The notes under the pieces are model-generated. The model was given only the letters and a program-made list of their open reading frames with translations. It was not told the origin of the DNA and did not search any database. The position numbers were made by a program, and so were the translations under genes. From assembly GCA_028285025.1 (NCBI GenBank), contig JANQQH010000207.1, positions 1 to 8,162 of the forward strand: a stretch of 8,162 nt of DNA. The letters are read 5' to 3'. Positions 1-6,276 of this stretch are shown here, piece after piece (position 1 is the stretch's first letter; every line of letters begins with the position of its first letter). Source of the DNA: Hyphomicrobiaceae bacterium. Lineage in GTDB: Bacteria; Pseudomonadota; Alphaproteobacteria; Rhizobiales; HXMU1428-3.

Positions 1-747
1 AAGATAGGCCATTTTTCTGCCGTTGCCCAGCATTTGGTTCAGGTGTTTTGGCCCGGCCCATTGACCCTTGTGGTGCCCTTAAAAGAAGGTGCTGGCATTT
101 CTGGTTTGGTGACCGCTGGTTTAAACACCATTGCCTTGCGCAGCCCCGCTCATCCGTTAGCACAAATGGTGTTGGCTCAAAGCGGTCTGGCATTGGCCGC
201 TCCCAGTGCCAATGTTTCAGGCACTGTCAGCCCGACAACCGCTGAGCATGTGCGCCGTGGACTGCCAAATGTAGATTTTATTTTAGATGGAGGGGCAACC
301 ACAAAGGGGCTTGAATCCACCATTGTGCAGATGGGCGAGGGAGACAAGCAGATTATCCTATTACGCCCCGGCCCAATAACCAGTGAGGCGTTGCAAGCTG
401 CATGTGGGGTGAATGTTGTGAGCATCAAACAGGACCAGGCCGCCCCTGTATCACCGGGCGCATTGCTAAAACATTATTCGCCCAAAGCGACAGTGCGGCT
501 TTTTGCCCAAGATCACAGACCAGGCGAAGGCGTGCTAGGGTTTGGGACTGAAACAGTGGGCAGCGATGTGCCGTTTTATAATTTGAGTGAACAAGAAGAT
601 TTAGATGAAGCGGCCCAGCGATTGTTTGCCGGGCTGCATTGGATGGATGCCCAAGGGGTCAGCGGCATTGCTGTGCGGCCCATTCCGAACCAGGGTGTAG
701 GGATGGCGATTAATGATCGATTGCGACGTGCAGCGGCACAAGAATAA
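1..747 (+). CDS. L-threonylcarbamoyladenylate synthase, Sua5 type (5' end missing)
   Basis: Forms threonylcarbamoyl-AMP from threonine, bicarbonate and ATP, the first step of t6A37 modification of ANN-decoding tRNAs in the cytoplasm. The frame is open from base 1, so the gene starts outside the window; 248 residues are visible, and by comparison with Sua5 proteins of roughly 320 residues about 70 are missing, including the N-terminal nucleotide-binding motif. Visible YrdC-domain signatures are FWPGPLTLV (about residues 15-23), SANVSG, a DGG...ESTI segment and LLRPGPI. These are followed by the SPG..KHYSP linker and a Rossmann-like Sua5 domain ending in GVGMAINDRLRRAA. The extra C-terminal domain separates it from short TsaC/YrdC. 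The FAD oxidase follows 77 bp later on the same strand. The family call is secure; the upstream part cannot be judged. Confidence 0.95.
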   Translation, partial: KIGHFSAVAQHLVQVFWPGPLTLVVPLKEGAGISGLVTAGLNTIALRSPAHPLAQMVLAQSGLALAAPSANVSGTVSPTTAEHVRRGLPNVDFILDGGATTKGLESTIVQMGEGDKQIILLRPGPITSEALQAACGVNVVSIKQDQAAPVSPGALLKHYSPKATVRLFAQDHRPGEGVLGFGTETVGSDVPFYNLSEQEDLDEAAQRLFAGLHWMDAQGVSGIAVRPIPNQGVGMAINDRLRRAAAQE

Positions 748-764
748 CTGAAATGCGGACGAAA

Positions 765-792
765 CCTTAACCTCTCACCATGGAAGTTAAGG
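765..792. other. Inverted repeat between the Sua5 and FAD oxidase genes
   Basis: CCTTAAC (765-771) and GTTAAGG (786-792) are perfect 7-base complementary arms around a 14-base loop. No T-run follows on either strand, so it is not a convincing terminator. It could be an operator for the downstream gene (start codon 33 bp further on) or a processing signal between two co-transcribed genes. It may also be chance. Confidence 0.35.
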
Positions 793-824
793 AATGCTCT
801 AGGCTTGAGATTTAAGGCTTTGAT

Positions 825-2246
825 ATGTTGGATGAGCAATTAATAGACCGGTTTGTTCAAGTGGTGGGGGCAAAATATGCTTTGCAAACCCCTGATCAGC
901 AAACCCCCTATTTAACTGAGTGGCGCGACAAGTATCAAGGGGTCACCAAATTGGTGTTGTTGCCAAGCTGTGTTGATGAAGTGGCTGAAATTGTTCGCCT
1001 TGCCAATGAAACAGCCACGCCTTTGGTGCCACAAGGGGGCAATACTGGTTTGGTCGGGGGACAGTTGCCGGATTTGTCAGGCGAACAGGTCGTGGTTAGC
1101 TTAAAACGTCTAAATCAAAAACGATCCATTTCACCTGTAAGCCAGTCGATGATTGTTGAAGCCGGGGTGACCTTGCTTGAGGCGCAAGAGTATGCACGCG
1201 ACCATGAGCGCTTGTTTCCTTTAAGTCTTGCCTCTGAAGGCTCATGCCAGATCGGCGGCAACCTTTCAACCAATGCCGGCGGCATTCAGGTGCTTAAATA
1301 TGGCATGATGCGTGATTTGGTGCTGGGCCTTGAGGTGGTGTTGCCCTCAGGTGAGATTTGGCACGGGCTATCAGATTTGCGCAAGGACAATACGGGCTAT
1401 GATTTAAAGGCGTTGTTTTTGGGCGCAGAGGGCACGCTGGGGATTATCACCGCAGCTTGCTTGAAATTGTTCCCCTTGCCGGTTGAGCGCCAGGTTGCTT
1501 TTGTCGGGTGCCAGAGCCTTGAGCAAATGGCGGATTTATTTAAGCATGTGTCTGAACAGGCCGGGGCCAGCCTGTGTGCCTTTGAAATGCTATCACAGCG
1601 CGGACTTGATTTTTCTTTGCAGTTTTTAACTAAGCAAGGGCGAGCAGCAGAGCCACCATTAAAACAGGCTTGGCCTTGGTATGGGTTGATTGAACTTGAA
1701 AGCACCCAACAAGGGATAGTTGAACCTTTGCTGGAAACAGTGCTTGAGGGCGTCTTTTCTAAACAGATAATAGGCGATGCCGTGCTTTCAAGCTCGCAAG
1801 CACAAAGACAATCACTTTGGACTTTGCGTGAAGTGATGTCTGAAGCCCAAAAACCACAAGGAGGCTCGATAAAACATGATGTAAGTGTGCCAATAGCGCA
1901 AATCCCAGCCTTCATAAAACAGGCAGATGCAGTGGTAGAAAAGATGATCCCTGGGGCACGGCCTGTCCCGTTTGGTCATTTTGGCGATGGCAACATTCAT
2001 TATAATGTCTCTCAACCGAAAGCGGCAGACAAAGATGATTTCTTGTCAAACTGGGAAAAACTTAATGAGGCCGTTTATGAGGTGGTGTTAAACCATAACG
2101 GATCGATAAGTGCTGAGCATGGCATAGGGTTGATGAAGCGCGACCTTTTGGCGAGGGTGAAAGATCCTGTCGCGATTGACTTGATGAAAACGGTTAAAAA
2201 GGCACTTGACCCAAAGGGGATAATGAACCCTGGCAAAGTACTTTAA
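825..2246 (+). CDS. FAD-binding D-2-hydroxyacid (D-2-hydroxyglutarate-like) dehydrogenase
   Basis: A 473-residue flavoprotein of the FAD-linked oxidase C-terminal family (GlcD, D-lactate and D-2-hydroxyglutarate dehydrogenases), oxidising a D-2-hydroxyacid to the 2-oxoacid and passing electrons to an acceptor. The N-terminal PCMH-type FAD domain shows PQGGNTGLVGGQ (69-80), IGGNLSTNAGG (143-153) and GAEGTLGI (200-207). The C-terminal half carries R335, the KHD of residues 350-352, the HFGDGNIHYN stretch (385-394, metal and substrate site) and SAEHGIG (429-435, catalytic E-H pair), ending in LDPKGIMNPGKVL. There is no signal peptide, membrane segment or iron-sulfur domain, so it is probably cytoplasmic. 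ATG 825 has AAGG at 814-817, seven bases upstream. Length and layout fit D-2-hydroxyglutarate dehydrogenases best, but substrate cannot be fixed from sequence; D-lactate or another hydroxyacid is possible. Confidence 0.9.
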   Translation: MLDEQLIDRFVQVVGAKYALQTPDQQTPYLTEWRDKYQGVTKLVLLPSCVDEVAEIVRLANETATPLVPQGGNTGLVGGQLPDLSGEQVVVSLKRLNQKRSISPVSQSMIVEAGVTLLEAQEYARDHERLFPLSLASEGSCQIGGNLSTNAGGIQVLKYGMMRDLVLGLEVVLPSGEIWHGLSDLRKDNTGYDLKALFLGAEGTLGIITAACLKLFPLPVERQVAFVGCQSLEQMADLFKHVSEQAGASLCAFEMLSQRGLDFSLQFLTKQGRAAEPPLKQAWPWYGLIELESTQQGIVEPLLETVLEGVFSKQIIGDAVLSSSQAQRQSLWTLREVMSEAQKPQGGSIKHDVSVPIAQIPAFIKQADAVVEKMIPGARPVPFGHFGDGNIHYNVSQPKAADKDDFLSNWEKLNEAVYEVVLNHNGSISAEHGIGLMKRDLLARVKDPVAIDLMKTVKKALDPKGIMNPGKVL

Positions 2247-2268
2247 AAATCAGTTGACTGGTTCGAGA

Positions 2269-2931
2269 TTAAAATAAGTCTCCTTGCCGAGGAGGTTTTT
2301 TGTTTTTGGTAGCGGTCCGTTCATAATCTTTCACACGAAGAAACCCTTCGTTAACCGGCTTTAATAATTTCAAAGCCTCTTTTGCCCGCACGTTTTTAAC
2401 ATCTAACCAGTTTTCAAAATCTTTTTGCTCAATAATGGCCGGCATGCGCTCATGCACTGGGGCAACTTCCCTGTTGGCCCCAACCGTAATAATCACCGCG
2501 CTTTCAAATTCACTGCCATCCGCGCCCAGCCAATGATCCCAAAGACCAGCAAAGGCCATGGGGGCTTGGTTTATCTGTTCTATTTTGTGCATTTGGCGGT
2601 TGTTTTTTGGCCCTGACCATTCGTAAAAGGCGTCTGCCGGAATGAGGCAGCGTTTGTGGGCAATTGAGGTGCGAAACGAGGGTTTTTCAAGCAGCGTTTC
2701 AGCTCTGGCATTGATGATAAGGGCAAAGTCATCAGGGTCTTTAACCCAGTGGGGGATAAGACCCCACCTTACCAAAACCAACTCTCGCTTGTTGGCCTGA
2801 GAGTTTCTGACAATCATAATAGGCTCAGTTGGGGCAACGTGTTCACGTGGAGGAAAAGAGGCTTCCGTTTCTAAATCAAACAGCTCTTTTATGGCTTGTG
2901 GCGGAGAAATAACAGAAAATCTTGAACACAT
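2269..2931 (-). CDS. SRAP-domain protein (abasic-site DNA-protein crosslinker, YedK/HMCES family)
   Basis: A 220-residue SRAP protein, the whole length being one domain. Characterised members (E. coli YedK, human HMCES) use Cys2, exposed by removal of Met1, to form a thiazolidine crosslink with abasic sites in single-stranded DNA, shielding them during replication. All catalytic positions are present: C2 in MCSRF, N74 in the INARAE motif, E104 in FYEW and H160 in VHERMP. The DNA-binding WGLIP and GLWDHW motifs and the family-typical C-terminal QGDLF are also present. The requirement for Cys2 fixes the ATG at 2929-2931; only a weak purine stretch (GAAAG) precedes it. It is transcribed toward the FAD oxidase, with 22 bp between the two stop codons. 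No alphaproteobacterial LexA box (GTTC-N7-GTTC) was found in the upstream intergenic region, so SOS control is not indicated. Confidence 0.95.
   Translation of the reverse strand: MCSRFSVISPPQAIKELFDLETEASFPPREHVAPTEPIMIVRNSQANKRELVLVRWGLIPHWVKDPDDFALIINARAETLLEKPSFRTSIAHKRCLIPADAFYEWSGPKNNRQMHKIEQINQAPMAFAGLWDHWLGADGSEFESAVIITVGANREVAPVHERMPAIIEQKDFENWLDVKNVRAKEALKLLKPVNEGFLRVKDYERTATKNKKPPRQGDLF
2280..2301 (+). terminator. Possible intrinsic terminator of the FAD oxidase gene
   Basis: CTCCT (2280-2284) pairs with AGGAG (2290-2294) around a 5-base loop, with two possible outer G-U pairs. Six T residues (2296-2301) follow directly on the + strand. It begins 33 bases after the FAD oxidase stop codon and lies inside the last codons of the convergent SRAP gene. 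The stem is short, so termination may be partial. Confidence 0.45.
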
Positions 2932-2984
2932 AAAAGGGCTTTCATAAAGGTTAAAATGGCTAGAAAGTTACATTTGAGCATTAT

Positions 2985-3000
2985 TTAAACTGTTTAACAG
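2985..3000. other. Two overlapping short palindromes (operator candidate)
   Basis: TTAAAC-T-GTTTAA (2985-2997) and CTGTT-T-AACAG (2990-3000) are perfect odd-centred palindromes sharing eight bases. They lie in the 246-bp region between two divergent genes, 54-69 bp upstream of the SRAP start and about 180 bp from the + strand gene. A dimeric regulator could bind here, but AT-rich palindromes of this size also arise by chance. Confidence 0.3.
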
Positions 3001-3070
3001 TCATTCTCTCTGCTTTTTATCTTCATGCGTATCATTTTAATAAAATAAAATTCATTTTGTAACCATTTAG

Positions 3071-3133
3071 AAACCACTATGCCCCACAATACCAATCCAA
3101 GGCATGGTTTTTCCCAGACACCATTAGGGAAAA
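3071..3133 (+). other. Two adjoining hairpins upstream of the 187-residue protein gene
   Basis: Hairpin A pairs AAACC (3071-3075) and ATGCC (3079-3083) with GGCAT (3101-3105) and GGTTT (3106-3110), with a 3-base bulge and a 17-base loop. Hairpin B pairs TTTTCCC (3109-3115) with GGGAAAA (3127-3133), with an 11-base loop. The two share bases 3109-3110, so full pairing of one shortens the other. Both lie 45-107 bp before the ATG at 3178. If transcription starts upstream they form a structured leader. The rest of 2932-3177 is AT-rich; no convincing promoter was found in it for either gene. Confidence 0.3.
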
Positions 3134-3177
3134 GCAAGAAAAAACAGAGTTACTGGTATTGCGTGAGTTAGAGTAAA

Positions 3178-3741
3178 ATGACTGATAATGGTTTGGCGAA
3201 AGCTGTTCAGCAAAAATTCCAAAGTTCCATGACCGAGCATTATCGCTCACACTTGGATGGAACAAATATCAATAAAAAATCAATGTTGACCACGGATTAT
3301 CTAAATCACTTTAGTGGTGTGTTGATGCTTATTGAAATGTTACCAACAGACCCGGAAACTTTTGCTGAAGACGTTTTGGATTGGTCACCGCTTTCCTATG
3401 AAGAGCATTTTGAAGTCACCGGCTTTAGAGATAAAGAACTGGCGGTAAAAGCCTATGAACATGCCCCTGTTGATATCCGTCAAGCCTTTGACGGTGTGGT
3501 CGACGAGCTAAACGGAACTTTGGTTGGTCTTTTGGATGAAATTAGATCGTCCATGGAGCAACAAAAAACGGATCAACTGGTTGAATTTTGCTCTCAAATG
3601 ACACCGCAGGTACGCGACTTAATCAGTCAAGCGGCTGATATTGTCAATGAGGGAACCAGCAATGTGGTTGAGTTAAGCACAGCCATGGACCAAGAAAGCT
3701 CTGATGCAGCCCAAGATGAAATTGACGCCTTATTTGATTAA
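3178..3741 (+). CDS. Unrecognised 187-residue protein with a FliM-like C-terminal peptide
   Basis: I do not recognise a family. The protein is acidic, has no signal peptide or membrane segment, and looks largely helical. Residues 38-78 form a conserved-looking core (TTDYLNHF, LIEMLP, DVLDW, SYEEHF). Residues 100-155 appear to be amphipathic helices, perhaps a coiled coil. A polar stretch then leads to the C-terminus AAQDEIDALFD (177-187). That ending resembles the SQxEIDALL peptide at the N-terminus of FliM, which binds phosphorylated CheY. No CheZ catalytic QDxTGQ motif is present. ATG 3178 is the first start after an in-frame stop at 3169; only a weak GAG lies upstream. The gene is real by length, composition and codon pattern. 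It ends 10 bp from the convergent response regulator gene, with no terminator visible between them. Confidence 0.75.
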   Translation: MTDNGLAKAVQQKFQSSMTEHYRSHLDGTNINKKSMLTTDYLNHFSGVLMLIEMLPTDPETFAEDVLDWSPLSYEEHFEVTGFRDKELAVKAYEHAPVDIRQAFDGVVDELNGTLVGLLDEIRSSMEQQKTDQLVEFCSQMTPQVRDLISQAADIVNEGTSNVVELSTAMDQESSDAAQDEIDALFD

Positions 3742-3751
3742 GGGGTGAAAT

Positions 3752-4465
3752 CTAATTCAGCTCATTTTGCTTTGTTGCTTCTTCATATCGATAGCCAACC
3801 CCGTGCACGGTTTTGATAATGGTTGGATTGGTTGGCTCTATTTCAATTTTTTGACGCAACTGTGAAACAAACTGGTCCAGTGCCCTGCTATTGGCCATAT
3901 AAGGACGCCCCCAGCATTTTTCAAATAGGTCATGCCTTTTGATCACCATACCTTTGTTCCGAAACAGCATTTCTAAGACATTTAATTCCCTCAAAGTCAG
4001 CTCAATGGTTTTGTTGCCCGTCTCTGCGCGCAAAGTTGTCGGGTCAATCGATAGATGTCCCATAATAAAAGGGGCCGATTTATTTATGATATTAGTGCCC
4101 GATTTTGCCACACGCCGGGTGATGGCTTTAATGCGTGCAATCAATTCCCTCGTGCCAAAAGGTTTGGCTATATAATCATCAGCACCAAGTTCAAGCCCGA
4201 CAACTCTATCAACTTCTTCGCCCTTTGCTGTTAACAAAATGATCGGGATGTTTTGATCATGTTGGCGAATAAGCCGGCATAATTCAAAACCATCAAGTTC
4301 GGGCATCATAACGTCTAAGATACAAAAATCTGGTTTTCGTTTTTCAAAGGCGAGGAAAGCTTCATGGCCGTTCTCTGTCATTGTGCACTCAAATCCTTCT
4401 TCTTTTAAAAGAACCTCTAGACCATTTCTTAAATTATCATCATCTTCGGCAATTAAGATATGCAT
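3752..4465 (-). CDS. OmpR/PhoB-family response regulator
   Basis: A 237-residue DNA-binding response regulator. The receiver domain (about 1-118) has the acidic pocket D8/D9, phosphoacceptor D51 in ILDVMMPELDG, T79 in LLTAKG, and K101 in IAKPF, so it should be phosphorylatable. A winged-helix trans_reg_C domain covers about 130-230, ending in IIKTVHGVGYRYE. The start overlaps the last 13 bases of the kinase gene, the usual sign of translational coupling. A strong Shine-Dalgarno (GGAAGG, 4473-4478 on the minus strand) sits seven bases before the ATG inside the kinase coding sequence. It is presumably phosphorylated by that kinase. Target genes are unknown; the receiver has some resemblance to CreB-like regulators (EEVDR..GLE.GADDY), too general to assign a system. 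Confidence 0.95.
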   Translation of the reverse strand: MHILIAEDDDNLRNGLEVLLKEEGFECTMTENGHEAFLAFEKRKPDFCILDVMMPELDGFELCRLIRQHDQNIPIILLTAKGEEVDRVVGLELGADDYIAKPFGTRELIARIKAITRRVAKSGTNIINKSAPFIMGHLSIDPTTLRAETGNKTIELTLRELNVLEMLFRNKGMVIKRHDLFEKCWGRPYMANSRALDQFVSQLRQKIEIEPTNPTIIKTVHGVGYRYEEATKQNELN

Positions 4466-6063
4466 GATGAAGCCTTCCTTTGGTTTTTGGCTGAGGTTTT
4501 CTCTATTGGACCGATTTGCATAGTTAAAATAAAACGAGCACCTGGATGAGCCGGCTCGCAGGTGATGGTGCCATTATTGGCCTGAGCTAATTGTTTGCAC
4601 ACCGCTAAACCAAGTCCAAAGCCTGCATGTTCTGGGGTGCCTGTTTGAGGAGTATTTTGCTGCGAAAAAGGGGAAAAAAGCGCCGTTGCTTTGTTAGATT
4701 TAAAATCATTTCCCCAATCACGCACAGTAAGGGTAAATTTTGAAAGTTCCAGTTTTGAACTGATGCGAATGCGTTTGCCTTTGGCATATTTACGCGCATT
4801 GTCAATCAGGTTCACCAGAATTTGTTCAAGCGCACTGGCATCAATCATCACCTGTTCTGAAGCAGCCAAATTATAGGAAATTTTGTTGTGATCATCACCC
4901 AGCAACGGGGTCAGACGGCTGATAGTTTCAGTGATAATATGGTCAGGGATGGCTGAAGTTTTTAAACGCTTATTTGGGTTTTTGCCCTTAGAGATGGTCA
5001 AAGCATTATTGACCAGATCAGAAAGACGCGCCGTTTCAGCTGCAATCACTTTTGTATAGCTAGTGATGTCTTTATTGTCGTTGGTTGAAGGGCTTTTTTT
5101 TGTTTTCGACAAAATAAGATCTGCATAAAGCTGTAAGTTTGTTAAAGGGGTGCGCAATTCATGTGACACGCTAGCCGCAATAGCTGTGCGTTTGTCCGCC
5201 TCAGCCAAAGCTTGCTTTTGTGATCGAAACAGGAAAACAGCGATCACAGTTAACAGAGCCGCCAAAGGTAAAGTCAGCGCAGCAATGGTCAAAAAGAAAT
5301 TTCTGCTCGTTGTTGGTTTGGTCTGAAAGGCTTCTAAGTGCCAGAAATATAAAGGGTTAGACAGTTGTTTTTGGGCAGTTATAGTGGCGCTGAACGGATC
5401 TTTGTTTTGCCAAATAGACTTGTTGTCAATGTTAATAAGCCGAATATGTTCTAAGTTGTCGTGGGAAACATCTTGAGCCAGCACTTTGCTGACTTCTTGG
5501 ATAATCCATTCCCGATTAAGGACGGCACAGAAGGTGTAGTTTATTTTATTCCGCCAGCAATATAACAGCTGATGGCCTTGTGAGGTGAGGTAAGCTGACC
5601 AAACACCTTGGGACCGAGACGGGGCGGGCAAATTGTATAATTTATTTTTCGCCGTACTTAAGGCACTGGCTATTTGTTTTAGCGTCTGACTTTCGGAGTA
5701 AAGTTGTTCAGTCACTTCTCTGGGCGGATAAATGCGATCGCCATTCTCATCAAATGAAACAATCAAGTTAATTCGCTGCTCTTCATATTGAGGACAACTT
5801 TGTTGAAATGTGCAGCGTAGCGCCCATAATCCTTGTGAGTGAACATCAAGCACATCTGCTTGTAGTTGTAATTTTAGTTGATAGAGATGTTGGCTAATTT
5901 TTTGATCCAACTGGCTCAAACGAGCCGACATCACCTGCTGTTCTTGCAATTGATAGGTGTTTAGCTCGGATTTCATGGTGTTCAGACCAAACAGTCCGAG
6001 ACTAAAAACAGGCAAGGCAACAAGGGCTGTAAGAAAAAACCCAAATTTCTGACGCTGGTTCAT
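4453..6063 (-). CDS. Membrane sensor histidine kinase with large periplasmic domain
   Basis: A 536-residue sensor kinase, partner of the downstream response regulator. Transmembrane helix 1 is about 6-28 and helix 2 about 256-280, enclosing a periplasmic sensor of about 225 residues with no family I recognise. It holds four cysteines in two close pairs (84/90 and 169/179). No HAMP domain is evident: helix 2 runs directly into the HisKA helix carrying the phosphoacceptor H301 (SVSHELRTPL). The HATPase_c domain has the N box (N418, N422), G1 (D449, G451) and G2 (GFGLGL, 481-486), so kinase activity is expected. The reading frame extends upstream to 6198, but those 45 residues are basic, cysteine-rich and unlike a kinase. 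The ATG at 6063, just before helix 1, is preferred although no Shine-Dalgarno is visible; a TTG at 6069 is an alternative. Confidence 0.9.
   Translation of the reverse strand: MNQRQKFGFFLTALVALPVFSLGLFGLNTMKSELNTYQLQEQQVMSARLSQLDQKISQHLYQLKLQLQADVLDVHSQGLWALRCTFQQSCPQYEEQRINLIVSFDENGDRIYPPREVTEQLYSESQTLKQIASALSTAKNKLYNLPAPSRSQGVWSAYLTSQGHQLLYCWRNKINYTFCAVLNREWIIQEVSKVLAQDVSHDNLEHIRLINIDNKSIWQNKDPFSATITAQKQLSNPLYFWHLEAFQTKPTTSRNFFLTIAALTLPLAALLTVIAVFLFRSQKQALAEADKRTAIAASVSHELRTPLTNLQLYADLILSKTKKSPSTNDNKDITSYTKVIAAETARLSDLVNNALTISKGKNPNKRLKTSAIPDHIITETISRLTPLLGDDHNKISYNLAASEQVMIDASALEQILVNLIDNARKYAKGKRIRISSKLELSKFTLTVRDWGNDFKSNKATALFSPFSQQNTPQTGTPEHAGFGLGLAVCKQLAQANNGTITCEPAHPGARFILTMQIGPIEKTSAKNQRKASSCIS
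4473..4478 (-). promoter_or_regulatory. Ribosome binding site of the response regulator
   Basis: GGAAGG on the minus strand, seven bases before ATG 4465 and within the last codons of the kinase gene. It is by far the clearest ribosome binding site in the operon. The kinase itself has no visible one, which may favour regulator over kinase synthesis. Confidence 0.7.
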
Positions 6064-6077
6064 AGTCAAATGTTTAC

Positions 6078-6101
6078 GCTTGGTGAAAGACTTTGCCAAG
6101 C
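6078..6101. other. Hairpin just upstream of the kinase start codon
   Basis: GCTTGG (6078-6083) and CCAAGC (6096-6101) are perfect 6-base arms with a 12-base interior. In the kinase mRNA its 3' edge lies 14 bases before ATG 6063, where a ribosome would bind, so it could limit translation. Read on the + strand, two interior G-U pairs would lengthen the stem to about 10 bp. That leaves the functional strand uncertain. Confidence 0.4.
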
Positions 6102-6186
6102 TTCTGACAGTTTTTTTACATTTTATGCTTACTTGAAATTCGCAAATCGTGCAGTTGCAAGACTTTACGTATCTTTTGAAGAAGGT

Positions 6187-6270
6187 GCTGCAGACCATAT
6201 CGGGAGCGATGGCCTGCAGCTTTGTGGTTGGTTGGCGCGTTCGCGAGGGAACGAACGGTATGACGCCAAT
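6187..6270 (-). ncRNA. Candidate structured RNA: two tandem hairpins in a GC-rich island
   Basis: Hairpin 1 has 12-base arms at 6187-6198 and 6209-6220 with a 10-base loop and one non-complementary position. That position is A-C on the + strand but a G-U wobble on the minus strand. Hairpin 2 has an outer stem TTGGCG/CGCCAA (6232-6237 with 6264-6269), an inner stem CGTTCG/CGAACG (6238-6243 with 6252-6257), an 8-base loop and a 6-base bulge. The island is 59% GC (6181-6270) between flanks of 34% and 33%, a typical mark of structured RNA in AT-rich DNA. On the minus strand both loops expose UCCC. No known riboswitch or sRNA family was recognised. It could be the 5' leader of the kinase operon, a separate small RNA (no terminator seen), or a palindromic repeat element. 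Confidence 0.45.
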
Positions 6271-6276
6271 TAAGTC

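Noticed and set aside
576..839. 87-codon open frame on the minus strand
   Set aside because: Antisense to the end of the Sua5 gene and the following spacer; no motif or start signal.
1397..1915. 172-codon open frame on the minus strand
   Set aside because: It lies fully inside the well-supported FAD oxidase gene, shows no family features and has a non-protein-like composition; it is an antisense shadow.
2932..3177. SOS (LexA) box upstream of the SRAP gene
   Set aside because: No GTTC-N7-GTTC or GAAC-N7-GAAC arrangement was found on reading the region.
3178..3741. CheZ phosphatase
   Set aside because: The C-terminal peptide is suggestive, but the catalytic QDxTGQ segment and the CheZ helical-bundle pattern are absent.
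6111..6117. Run of seven T residues as a + strand terminator with hairpin 6078-6101
   Set aside because: The T-run is nine bases away from the stem, too far for an intrinsic terminator, and no + strand gene ends there.
6064..6198. N-terminal extension of the kinase to 6198
   Set aside because: The added 45 residues are basic and cysteine-rich, unlike kinases of this class; the first membrane helix begins right after the internal ATG at 6063, and the extension overlaps the likely leader.
6187..6270. c-di-GMP riboswitch controlling the TipF-like gene
   Set aside because: The region is 270 bases from that start, pairing favours the opposite strand, and the conserved features of the GEMM class were not recognisable.
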